Positions 1 through 7,478 of a stretch of 28,998 nucleotides of DNA are shown piece after piece. The translations under genes and the position numbers were made by a program. Below the pieces are notes generated by a model, which saw nothing but the letters and a program-made list of their open reading frames with translations, did not search any database and was not told the origin of the DNA. Location: NCBI GenBank assembly GCA_019313605.1, contig JAFDAW010000002.1:1-28998 (forward strand), read 5' to 3'. Position 1 is the stretch's first letter, and the number at the start of each line of letters is the position of its first letter. Source of the DNA: Deltaproteobacteria bacterium (GTDB taxonomy: Bacteria; Myxococcota_A; UBA9160; SMWR01).

Positions 1-389
1 AGCTTGCGCTCGAGCAGGGTCCGCATCACGGGGCCCGCGTCGACGCCGCGCACGTTCTCCACCTCCGCGCGCGTCAGGGGCTGTCGGTAGGCGACGATCG
101 CCAGCGTCTCGAGGGCGGCATTGGAAAGGCGCAACGGACGGGAGTTCTGAAGTTGTCGGAGATAGGAGGCGAACTCCGAGTGGGTGCGCATCTGATAGCC
201 ACCCGCGATCTCACAAATCTCGAACGCACGCTGTTGAGCGACGTATTCGGCGTTCAGTTCATCTACAAGAATCCGGGCCTTGGCCGGCGTGCAGCGGGGA
301 ATCAGTTTCGCAAGCCGCCCCAACGGGATCGGATCCGGCGACGCCAGAATAAAGGCTTCGGCAATGTTGCGCTTTTCGACTTCGCTCAT
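1..389 (-). CDS. scpB: Segregation and condensation protein B (partial, N-terminal 129 residues)
   Basis: This is the N-terminal part of ScpB, the winged-helix kleisin partner that joins ScpA and SMC in the bacterial condensin complex for chromosome compaction and segregation. The frame starts at the ATG at 387-389 (MSEVEKRNIAEAFILAS) and runs off the left window edge without a stop. The family hallmarks are visible: an N-terminal helix ending in ILASPDPIP, the segment GGYQMRTHSEF near residues 63-73, and the conserved ALETLAIVAYRQPLTRAEVE helix followed by RGVDAGPVM, which is typical ScpB. It starts 10 bases after the scpA stop, so the two are almost certainly co-transcribed. The C-terminal winged-helix half lies outside the window, so completeness cannot be judged. 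Confidence 0.95.
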   Translation of the reverse strand, partial: MSEVEKRNIAEAFILASPDPIPLGRLAKLIPRCTPAKARILVDELNAEYVAQQRAFEICEIAGGYQMRTHSEFASYLRQLQNSRPLRLSNAALETLAIVAYRQPLTRAEVENVRGVDAGPVMRTLLERK

Positions 390-399
390 CGTCCCCTCG

Positions 400-1239
400 T
401 CACATCGATTCCGCAATCTGTTCGATCCACGCCGTGTCGTTCGTTTCAATCGAACGGCGCAGGTGAATCGGTCCTTCGGGGGCCCCCGACTCGTCGATTC
501 CCTGGTAGATGCGAATCGCAGCGAGCCGTGTCAATTCGAGGATTCCAAGGAAAGTCGCGATGATGAGGGATTTCGTATACGGGCGACTTCGCTCCTCTTT
601 GAGCAGGACGTCGAAGTCGATGCTCGGACGGGACGCCAGCACCGTCATGATCTCCAGCATCCGCTCGCGAACCGTGATCTCCTCCGCTTCGATTTCGTGC
701 GGCTTCGCTTCAACGTCGTGTTTCGCCTCGAGGGCGCGGCGATAGGCCTCTACGAGATCGAAGAGTCCGACCTCGATCTCGCGCTCGGATTCCGAGGGCG
801 TCTCCAACCCGCAACCACTGGCCGCGAACACGTCTCGGTCCAGGCGCTTTCGCTCGCCCAACTCGGCCGCGACTTCTTTGAATCTCTGATATTCGAGCAA
901 CCGAGCGATGAGCTCCGCGCGCGGATCGATCTCCTCTCCGTCTTCGCCCACGCGTTCGGCGGGCAAGAGCATCCGGGATTTGATCCAGGCGAGAGTCGAT
1001 GCCATGACGAGATACTCGCCGACCAGTTCGAGATCGAGCTCGTGCATCAGCTCCAAATACTCGAGATACTGCTCGCCGATCCGCGCGATCGGGATATCGG
1101 TGATCTCGACCTCGTTGATTCGAATCAGGTGGAGGAGCAGATCGAGCGGACCCTCGAAGACCGGTAGGCGGACGGAATACGGCGCCAACGGCTCAGCGGC
1201 GAGCGAAGCGGCATCAGACTCAGGCACTGAGGCAGTCAC
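400..1239 (-). CDS. scpA: Segregation and condensation protein A (kleisin)
   Basis: ScpA is the kleisin subunit that bridges the SMC heads and binds ScpB in the cytoplasm. The 279-residue product has the family signature VFEGPLDLLLHLI near residues 27-39, followed by a helix-rich stretch with EITDIPIARIGEQY and LVMASTLAWIKSRMLLP, as expected for the N-terminal SMC-neck-binding domain. The C-terminal part carries VTVRERMLEIM-like and FLGILELTRL segments typical of the SMC-cap winged helix. The start is GTG at 1237-1239, preceded by a GAGGGG Shine-Dalgarno about 6 bases upstream. The length is close to family norms (about 250-280). The gene lies downstream of the tRNA nucleotidyltransferase across an 81-base gap that contains no gene and no clear terminator, and directly precedes scpB. 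Confidence 0.95.
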   Translation of the reverse strand: MTASVPESDAASLAAEPLAPYSVRLPVFEGPLDLLLHLIRINEVEITDIPIARIGEQYLEYLELMHELDLELVGEYLVMASTLAWIKSRMLLPAERVGEDGEEIDPRAELIARLLEYQRFKEVAAELGERKRLDRDVFAASGCGLETPSESEREIEVGLFDLVEAYRRALEAKHDVEAKPHEIEAEEITVRERMLEIMTVLASRPSIDFDVLLKEERSRPYTKSLIIATFLGILELTRLAAIRIYQGIDESGAPEGPIHLRRSIETNDTAWIEQIAESM

Positions 1240-1320
1240 GTTGGCCCCTCGAGAGGCAGCTTGCTGGAGGATGGGGAATTACACCGATTATGCGTGATCT
1301 CAGCTGCGCGGGCAAGCATC

Positions 1321-2652
1321 TCAGCGCCGCCGGGCCCTGGCGGCTGGCTTCGGCTTCGACGTCCCCCGCCGCCGGGCGATTTCGCGAGCCAACGCAATTG
1401 CTTCGTCTCGATCCTTCAACGCGCCGTCGAGATAGGCGACCCGAACCCGGTTGAGAACCCGCCCCAGCGCCGGACCCTCGAGCCCGATTGCGAGCAGGTC
1501 CTCGCCGCCGAGCGGTACGCGACGCATCCGATCCTCGACCGCGAAGCGAGCAATACGCCGGCGCAGCTTCGGATCCGCGAGCGAGTAGAGGGAGTAGAGT
1601 TCCTCTTCACTCAACGGAGCCAGCGCCGCATCGATTGCGCCGCGACCTCGCGCGCGAAGCAGCGCATTCATCCATCCGCCACTCGCCTTGGGAAAGCCGC
1701 TGATCGCCCGCGCCACCTCTCCGCGAACCGAAAAGCGTTGCAGGGTTCGACGCCGGAGTGCGGGCGAGGCTGGCGCCAACCAGACGTTCAGCCCCGAAAA
1801 CCAACTCCGCCAACGACCGGATCGCCACGGAGGCGATGCAATCGCTCGACCCAATCGGCGCAGCGGAACCACGGCTGCGCGCGGTAGATCCAGGCCGGGC
1901 TCAAGAGCACCGAGCACGTGCCAGTTGGAGAGCAGCCGCAACACCTTCGACGGATCGAGGCCCAGTTGGGCATCGTCGAAGATTTTCACCAACTCCCGGC
2001 GCAGCCGATCCCCACTCACGCGCCCGAAGACGCCATCCCGCAACGCGTCGCGTAAAGCCGTGCGAGAACCGCGGGTCAGCGACAGTCCGAGGCGCGGTCC
2101 GAGGCGCGCTGCGCGCAACACCCGCGTTGGATCGTCGTGAAAACTTCGCGGATGCAAGATCCTGAGGTCCCCTCCGGTGAGATCGGCGATACCGCCCGCC
2201 AGGTCGACGATCCCCGAGTGCTCGCGCTTCGCTTGGTTGGAGAGCGGCAGCGCCAGAGCGTTGACCGTGAAGTCGCGCCGTGCGAGATCTTCTTCCAGGC
2301 TGCCGGGCTCGACTCGCGGAAGTGCGCCGACGTGGGCATACGTCTCACGCCGAACTCCCGAGATATCGATGTTCGCCGATCCGACCCGAAGTTGGACGGT
2401 TCCAAAGCGATCGTGTGGCGTTACACGAGCGTCCGGTGGAGCTGCCAGTGTCGCCAACGCCACCGCATCACCGGATTCCACCAGAAGGTCGACGTCGTTG
2501 ATCTCCTTACCCAACACCAGATCCCGTACGGGTCCACCCACCGCGTAGACGGCGAGCCCGCGAGCTTCTGCGGCATCGAGAACGGAATCGAGCAATGCTG
2601 CGGTGTCGCACTTCAGCGCTTTGCGGAATTCTTTCGCGCCCGGCAGCCTCAC
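1321..2652 (-). CDS. cca: tRNA nucleotidyltransferase / poly(A) polymerase family (CCA-adding type)
   Basis: This class II nucleotidyltransferase most likely adds or repairs the CCA 3' end of tRNAs. The 443-residue protein shows the polymerase-beta-like head: VGGPVRDLVLG at about 38-48, the metal-binding DVD of NDVDLLVES at 53-55, RRDFTVNALAL at 125-135, and DDPTRVLRAARL at about 173-184. The basic tail (KPKPAARARRR) is unremarkable for RNA-binding proteins. The start is GTG at 2650-2652, overlapping the xerD stop by 4 bases (GTGA), with GAGGCG upstream, so translation is probably coupled. Sequence alone does not separate a full CCA-adding enzyme from a CC- or A-adding specialist or a PAP I-like polyadenylating enzyme. 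No second copy is present in the window. Confidence 0.9.
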   Translation of the reverse strand: MRLPGAKEFRKALKCDTAALLDSVLDAAEARGLAVYAVGGPVRDLVLGKEINDVDLLVESGDAVALATLAAPPDARVTPHDRFGTVQLRVGSANIDISGVRRETYAHVGALPRVEPGSLEEDLARRDFTVNALALPLSNQAKREHSGIVDLAGGIADLTGGDLRILHPRSFHDDPTRVLRAARLGPRLGLSLTRGSRTALRDALRDGVFGRVSGDRLRRELVKIFDDAQLGLDPSKVLRLLSNWHVLGALEPGLDLPRAAVVPLRRLGRAIASPPWRSGRWRSWFSGLNVWLAPASPALRRRTLQRFSVRGEVARAISGFPKASGGWMNALLRARGRGAIDAALAPLSEEELYSLYSLADPKLRRRIARFAVEDRMRRVPLGGEDLLAIGLEGPALGRVLNRVRVAYLDGALKDRDEAIALAREIARRRGTSKPKPAARARRR

Positions 2653-3599
2653 GGTCGACGCCTCGACGGTTGACGCCGACCCCGTGGATGCCGGCGTTCC
2701 ACGGTTTCTCGCAACCGAGACCGACTCACGTGGGTATAGATTTCGGTCGTCGCGAGGTCCGCGTGCCCGAGCATGCTCTGCACGGCGCGAAGATCCGCGC
2801 CCCCCTCGAGCAGGTCTGTCGCGAACGCATGGCGCAACACATGGGGCGAGACGCGCTCCGATGCAATTCCCGCAACGCGTGCGGCTTCCCGGATGCGAAG
2901 GAAGAAATTTTGCCGGGTCATCGCCCTACCCCTTCGCGTGAGAAAGACCGCATCGCAATCGGGTAGAGAGCGCTTCGCGAGTACCGGCCTTGCGGTCTCC
3001 AGGTAGCGATCGAGCAACTCCAGAGCGGGTGTACCCAGGGGCACGATCCGCTCCTTGCGCCCCTTTCCAAACACCCGAATCACTCCGGAGCGCCGGTCGA
3101 CCGAACCCAGACGCAGCCCCACCAACTCGCTCACCCGCAATCCCGAACCGTAGAGAACTTCCAGCATGCAGCGATCACGCAGACCGATCGGGGTCGAGGT
3201 ATCCGCCGCCTCGATCAATGAGGCCGTCTCGTCCGGTCTGAGAATTCGCGGCAACGGAGTATCGAAACTCGGGCTCGACACGCCCTCCAGGGGATCATCC
3301 CCCGTAGTTCCCGAAACCCCCTGGTGCCGGAGCAACCGGCGAACCGATACCAGCGTCCGCGCACGACTGCGCGACCCGAGGCCTTCGCGATCGAGAAATC
3401 GCGTGAAGCCCACGAGGTGCTCGCGCTGGATCGCCTGAAAGCTGCGAACCCCCGCGCCTTTCAGGTAGCCCGCAAAACGTTTGAGATCTCGCCCATACGC
3501 CTCGACGGTGCGGGGAGAGAGGCCGCGCTCGATAGACGCGTGCGTCAAGAATGCCTCGACCGCCCGTTCGAGAGGATCGCTCTTAGCGGCTGCCGCCAT
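2649..3599 (-). CDS. xerD: Site-specific tyrosine recombinase, XerD type
   Basis: This tyrosine recombinase probably resolves chromosome dimers at dif together with XerC. The chosen start is ATG at 3597-3599 (MAAAAKSDPLERAVEAF), preceded by GAGGTGGGG; this gives 316 residues, close to the family norm of about 300. The open frame extends 22 codons further upstream but lacks family similarity there. The N-terminal SAM-like core-binding domain spans about 10-95. Catalytic residues are all present: R155 (GSGLRVSEL), K179 (FGKGRKERIVPL), H253 and R256 (SPHVLRHAFATDLL), H279 (LGHADL) and nucleophile Y288 (EIYTHVS). The HVLRHAFAT motif and the tail RRHPRG resemble XerD more than XerC. It overlaps the glnD stop by 17 bases and is followed by cca with a GTGA overlap. 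Its position inside a housekeeping operon argues against a mobile integrase. Confidence 0.93.
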   Translation of the reverse strand: MAAAAKSDPLERAVEAFLTHASIERGLSPRTVEAYGRDLKRFAGYLKGAGVRSFQAIQREHLVGFTRFLDREGLGSRSRARTLVSVRRLLRHQGVSGTTGDDPLEGVSSPSFDTPLPRILRPDETASLIEAADTSTPIGLRDRCMLEVLYGSGLRVSELVGLRLGSVDRRSGVIRVFGKGRKERIVPLGTPALELLDRYLETARPVLAKRSLPDCDAVFLTRRGRAMTRQNFFLRIREAARVAGIASERVSPHVLRHAFATDLLEGGADLRAVQSMLGHADLATTEIYTHVSRSRLRETVERRHPRGRRQPSRRRP

Positions 3600-6309
3600 C
3601 CCCACCTCGCTGAACAACTTCGCGCAGATCCGCGCGCAGGGATTCGATCGCGTTGGGGTCCGCAATCTTCTTCCCGTTGTGATCCTTCAGATAGAAGGTG
3701 TCGGTCACCTGATCCAGAGATGTCGCCGCCTTCGAGATGTAGATCTCGAAACCGTGCTCTGCGATCACGCGTGTCAGATCGTGGAGCAACCCGAGTCGGT
3801 CGTTCGCTGTGATATCCGCGATCGTGTAGAAGTCGGAATCGTCATTGGTGATCGCCACCGAACCCGGCGCTCTCGCCGGCGAACGGGTCACGCCCACCGG
3901 GCGGCCCCGGCGCCGAAGCAGCGCATCCACCTCCATCTTCCCGCTCAGCATCGCGGCCAATGATTTGTTGAAATCCGACCACGTCTGCTCTCGCGCAATC
4001 TCGCCCCCGCTCGGAGTTGCGACCCGATACACCTCGAGCGCAAGACCCGATCGACTCGTGTACACGTGGGCACCCAGGATATTGATGTCGTGTGCGGCCA
4101 ACGTTCCCGCCACATTGGCATAGAGTGCGTGCCGATCCGCCGTGCACAAAATGAATTCGGAAAATCCTCCCCGCATCTCCCGCACCGAAGTCGAAAAACC
4201 GCTCTGTGGGTCCACGGCCAACACGACCTGGGCGTGACGGGCAATCTGGCGGGGCTTGTGGGCGATGAAGTAGCGATGCGGCATCATTCCGAAGAACTGT
4301 TCGATCTCCGACTCCGCGATACCCAACGCCGCAAGGTCCTCAGCCGCAATCAGGCGGCGCTGCTCGACGCGCTTTTCGATCAGCTCCAGGGCCTTCGAGG
4401 GATCATCGGATCCCGACTCCATCACCTCTGAAGTTCGCTCGAACAATTCGCTGAGCAGCTGCCCCTTCCAGTCGGTCCATGCCTTGCTCGAAGATGCGCG
4501 AATGTCCGCAAACGTCAGCAGGTAGAGATCTCTCAGCCGCGCGCGATCGCCCACCAGGCGGGCAAACTCAAAGATCGGCTTGGGATCGGAGAGGTCGCGC
4601 TTCTGCGCGAGTCGAGCCATCACGAGATGAAACTCGACCAGGAAGACAACGCGCTCGACGCGCTCGGCGTCCAGGCCGAGTCGCTCCACACATCGCCGGG
4701 CGCGCTCGGCGCCCAGCTTCGAATGATCACCACCCAGGCCCTTGCCGATGTCGTGCAACAGGCTTCCGAGAAACAGCACCGGCCGATCGTCCACTGCGCG
4801 CATCAACGCCGTGAGTTCTGGTTGTTCCTCTTCGTAATGACCGCACCAGAGGCGCCGGAGCTCCTCGACGAGGAAGATCGAATGCACATCCACCGTGTAG
4901 GTGTGATACATCACGTGTTGCCAGCGATAGACGATGTGCTCCCATTCCGGCAGGAAGCGCGCCAACAAGCCCACCTCGTTCATCGCCATCAGCGAGCGCA
5001 TCACCCTCCGCTCTGAATTCAAGATCTGCAAGAACACGGCGATGCATTCGGGATCGGCTCGATAGTCGTCGTCGACGCAGTGGAGATTTTCACGAATCAG
5101 CCTCAGCGCCTTGCGGGTGAGCGGAATTTCGTGTTCCTGCGCGACCGCGAACGCTTCCAATACCCGAATGGGCTTGTCGCTCAGTAGACTGGTGTGCGGA
5201 ATCTCCAGATGGCCATCGGCGATTCGATAACCATCCTCCAACTCCTGGACATTTCGACCGCCGAACGTTCCGCGGACACGCGCCTGACACTGCTCGATTG
5301 CCAACAGTGAATAGCTTCGGACCGCTCTGGCGTGTCGGTAGTAGTCGCCCATGAAGCATTCAACGGGAAGCTGAACGTCGCCTTCACTCACATCTTTGTT
5401 CGCGTATCCCAATGAATCGGCGATCTTCTCCTGGAGTTCGAAGCTCAACTGGTCGCGTTTCTGGTCCGTGATCAGGTGGGCTTCATTGCGAACCCGCCAA
5501 AGAAAATCCAAAGCCGCGAGGTACTCCCGCGACTCTTCTTCCGTCAGCAAACCCACGTGAAGGAAGTCGTCGATTCGCCCACCGCCCGGCTGAGTGGCTT
5601 GCAGCGCCCAATACGCCGCGTGGTAGTCGCGCAGCCCGCCCGCCCCCTCCTTGATGTTGGGCTGCAGGAGATAGAGCGAATCGCCTTGCTGTCTGTGCCG
5701 CTCCCGCAACGCCGTAAGCTGGCTGGAAACAAATGTTCCCGAGTCCGCGATGAAGCCGGAGCGCAGCCGCTCGACGAACTGATGGAACAGCACGCCGCTT
5801 CCCGCGAGACAGCGCGATGTCAGGATGGAAGTCCGAACCGTCTGATCTTCTTCCGCGAGTTCGATCGTCTCTTCGATCGTCCGCGTCGCGCTACCCACGG
5901 ACAGCGAAGCATCCCAGAGCCAGTACTGAACGCGCTCGGCAACGACTTTCACGTGCCCGGAAAGCGGCGACTGGTAGAGGAAGAGCAGATCGACATCGGA
6001 GTGGATATTCAGTTCGCGGCGCCCATATCCACCGACGGCGATGACCGTCAATACGGCTGGGATTTCTCGGCCATCGCTGAAATAATCCTCTTCAGCGAGG
6101 CGGAACAGCCGGCGCACCAGCCGGTCAATCAGGTTCGAATAGGTCTCGTTGACCCGATGGCCGAGCGCACCGGAGCTGTGCAGATTCTGGAGATGCTCGC
6201 GACCCGCTGCAAGATAAGCGCGAGCTGCAGAAACGACACCGGCTTCGCCGCGCCGCGCCGTGCTGTTCTCGTCGCCGAAATAGACATCGATCGACGGAGG
6301 GTCCGTCAT
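3583..6309 (-). CDS. glnD: Bifunctional [protein-PII] uridylyltransferase/uridylyl-removing enzyme
   Basis: GlnD senses glutamine and reversibly uridylylates PII proteins, controlling nitrogen assimilation. All four expected modules are present in 908 residues. The nucleotidyltransferase site is GGYGRRELNIHSDVDLLF at 93-110, with metal ligands D105 and D107. NIKEGAGGLRDYH at 218-230 is a family signature. The HD hydrolase domain has H475 and the LLHDIGKG motif at 517-524. Two C-terminal ACT domains lie at about 718-795 and 827-900. The ATG at 6307-6309 overlaps the amidase stop (ATGA), and the TAA stop lies inside the xerD start region, so expression is probably coupled to both. No glnB or glnK is in the window, so the substrate PII must be encoded elsewhere. 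Both NT and HD residues look intact, so both activities are predicted. Confidence 0.96.
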   Translation of the reverse strand: MTDPPSIDVYFGDENSTARRGEAGVVSAARAYLAAGREHLQNLHSSGALGHRVNETYSNLIDRLVRRLFRLAEEDYFSDGREIPAVLTVIAVGGYGRRELNIHSDVDLLFLYQSPLSGHVKVVAERVQYWLWDASLSVGSATRTIEETIELAEEDQTVRTSILTSRCLAGSGVLFHQFVERLRSGFIADSGTFVSSQLTALRERHRQQGDSLYLLQPNIKEGAGGLRDYHAAYWALQATQPGGGRIDDFLHVGLLTEEESREYLAALDFLWRVRNEAHLITDQKRDQLSFELQEKIADSLGYANKDVSEGDVQLPVECFMGDYYRHARAVRSYSLLAIEQCQARVRGTFGGRNVQELEDGYRIADGHLEIPHTSLLSDKPIRVLEAFAVAQEHEIPLTRKALRLIRENLHCVDDDYRADPECIAVFLQILNSERRVMRSLMAMNEVGLLARFLPEWEHIVYRWQHVMYHTYTVDVHSIFLVEELRRLWCGHYEEEQPELTALMRAVDDRPVLFLGSLLHDIGKGLGGDHSKLGAERARRCVERLGLDAERVERVVFLVEFHLVMARLAQKRDLSDPKPIFEFARLVGDRARLRDLYLLTFADIRASSSKAWTDWKGQLLSELFERTSEVMESGSDDPSKALELIEKRVEQRRLIAAEDLAALGIAESEIEQFFGMMPHRYFIAHKPRQIARHAQVVLAVDPQSGFSTSVREMRGGFSEFILCTADRHALYANVAGTLAAHDINILGAHVYTSRSGLALEVYRVATPSGGEIAREQTWSDFNKSLAAMLSGKMEVDALLRRRGRPVGVTRSPARAPGSVAITNDDSDFYTIADITANDRLGLLHDLTRVIAEHGFEIYISKAATSLDQVTDTFYLKDHNGKKIADPNAIESLRADLREVVQRGGDGGSR

Positions 6310-7478
6310 TTCGAGTTGCGCCGTGCGAGCGTCGACCCACTATCGCGATAACGCTCCAGTCCGGTCGAGATCTGGGTCGCAACAGAATCCAGATAATTCC
6401 CGTTTCGAAGCCGCTTCGCGTCCGACCTGTTGGTTAAGAATCCCGCCTCGATCAGAATGGCCGGCATGTTGGAGAGAAAGAGCACGTAAAAGGGCCCCTT
6501 CTTCGCGCCCAGATCCTGGATCTTCCCATACCGAGACGGGAGCTCCTGGGCGAGTTGGCCCTGCACGAGAGAGGCGAGCCGCTCCGAATAGGGGGAGATT
6601 TCGCCGATTCTCAATTTCGCCAGCGTTCGCTGCAATTCGTCGAGTTGATCCCGGGAAACTCCGTTCTCGCGCATTGCGACGCGCAGGCTGTGACGCTCGT
6701 GATTTGCGTCGGGATAGAAGGTTTCAATTCCCTGGACGCTGCGACGCGGTGCCGCATTTGCGTGCAGCGAAATGAAGACGTCGCCTTTCGATGCCTCCGC
6801 GATCGCCGTGCGCTCTTCGAGGCTCACCGTTCGGTCAGTCTTCCGGGTGGTGACCACTTCGAAACCCGAGGCTCGAAGTTTCGCGATCAGCAGCTTGGAC
6901 AGACGAAGCGTCACATCCTTTTCGCGCAACCCACCCACACCAATGGCACCTGGATCCGCACCCCCGTGACCGGGGTCGACGATGACCGTTCTCACCTCCC
7001 TCGCATCCGCTGGCAACCGATCATCGTGCCGGGCACCGGGAACCCCTCCTCGGCTACCGGCGTCGCGCTCTCCGTACACATCGATCACGAGCCGATCCGG
7101 GTGTGTGAGGAACAGCAACCTGTGGTGATCGTACTGCTCGACATCGATCACGACCCGGGTCGTGCGCAGGGTGTTCTGTCCGAGGCGGACGGAGCGAAGC
7201 AGGCCATCCGCAATCTCAATTCCCGGTTTGTAATTCCGGCCCACCCAGATTCCAGGAAGGTCGAGATAGAGACGTTCTGACTTCTTCGCCGCGGGATCGG
7301 GGCCGAGGTGTTGCACATGCGTTTCGATCGGTTCGGAGAGCTCGATCACCACGCGCGTGTAGTCTGGATATGACCAGTGACGCACGGCGAGGACATCCGC
7401 CAGACCGCGCGGACGGCTGACGCCCATGGCGATCACTGCGGCCGACACCAGCAGCAGAACGAGACCTCGTCGTGTCAA
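6306..7478 (-). CDS. amiC: N-acetylmuramoyl-L-alanine amidase with AMIN domain (AmiC-like)
   Basis: This periplasmic zinc amidase cleaves the peptide from MurNAc in peptidoglycan, typically during daughter-cell separation. I place the start at TTG (7476-7478), which overlaps the mutS stop by 4 bases (TTGA) and sits 4 bases after a GAGGTGA Shine-Dalgarno. This yields 390 residues beginning MTRRGLVLLLVSAAVIAMG, a clean signal peptide; the longer frame would bury it. An AMIN domain (about 28-135) should target the protein to septal peptidoglycan. The Amidase_3 domain (about 164-378) has zinc ligands H171 (VDPGHGGADPG), E186 (GLREKD) and H239 (SLHANA), and catalytic E344 (ILIEAGFLTN). It is followed by glnD with an ATGA overlap. 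The AmiC-like name reflects architecture; AmiA/B/C paralogs cannot be separated here. Confidence 0.93.
   Translation of the reverse strand: MTRRGLVLLLVSAAVIAMGVSRPRGLADVLAVRHWSYPDYTRVVIELSEPIETHVQHLGPDPAAKKSERLYLDLPGIWVGRNYKPGIEIADGLLRSVRLGQNTLRTTRVVIDVEQYDHHRLLFLTHPDRLVIDVYGERDAGSRGGVPGARHDDRLPADAREVRTVIVDPGHGGADPGAIGVGGLREKDVTLRLSKLLIAKLRASGFEVVTTRKTDRTVSLEERTAIAEASKGDVFISLHANAAPRRSVQGIETFYPDANHERHSLRVAMRENGVSRDQLDELQRTLAKLRIGEISPYSERLASLVQGQLAQELPSRYGKIQDLGAKKGPFYVLFLSNMPAILIEAGFLTNRSDAKRLRNGNYLDSVATQISTGLERYRDSGSTLARRNSK

Noticed and set aside
1259..1317. GCTTGC...GCAAGC inverted repeat upstream of scpA
   Set aside because: The arms are only 6 bp with a 47-base spacer, within chance expectation; it is not a credible terminator or operator.
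2649..3599. Tyrosine recombinase as a mobile-element integrase
   Set aside because: It is embedded by overlaps in a housekeeping operon, is XerD-like in motif and length, and no attachment sites or cargo genes are nearby.
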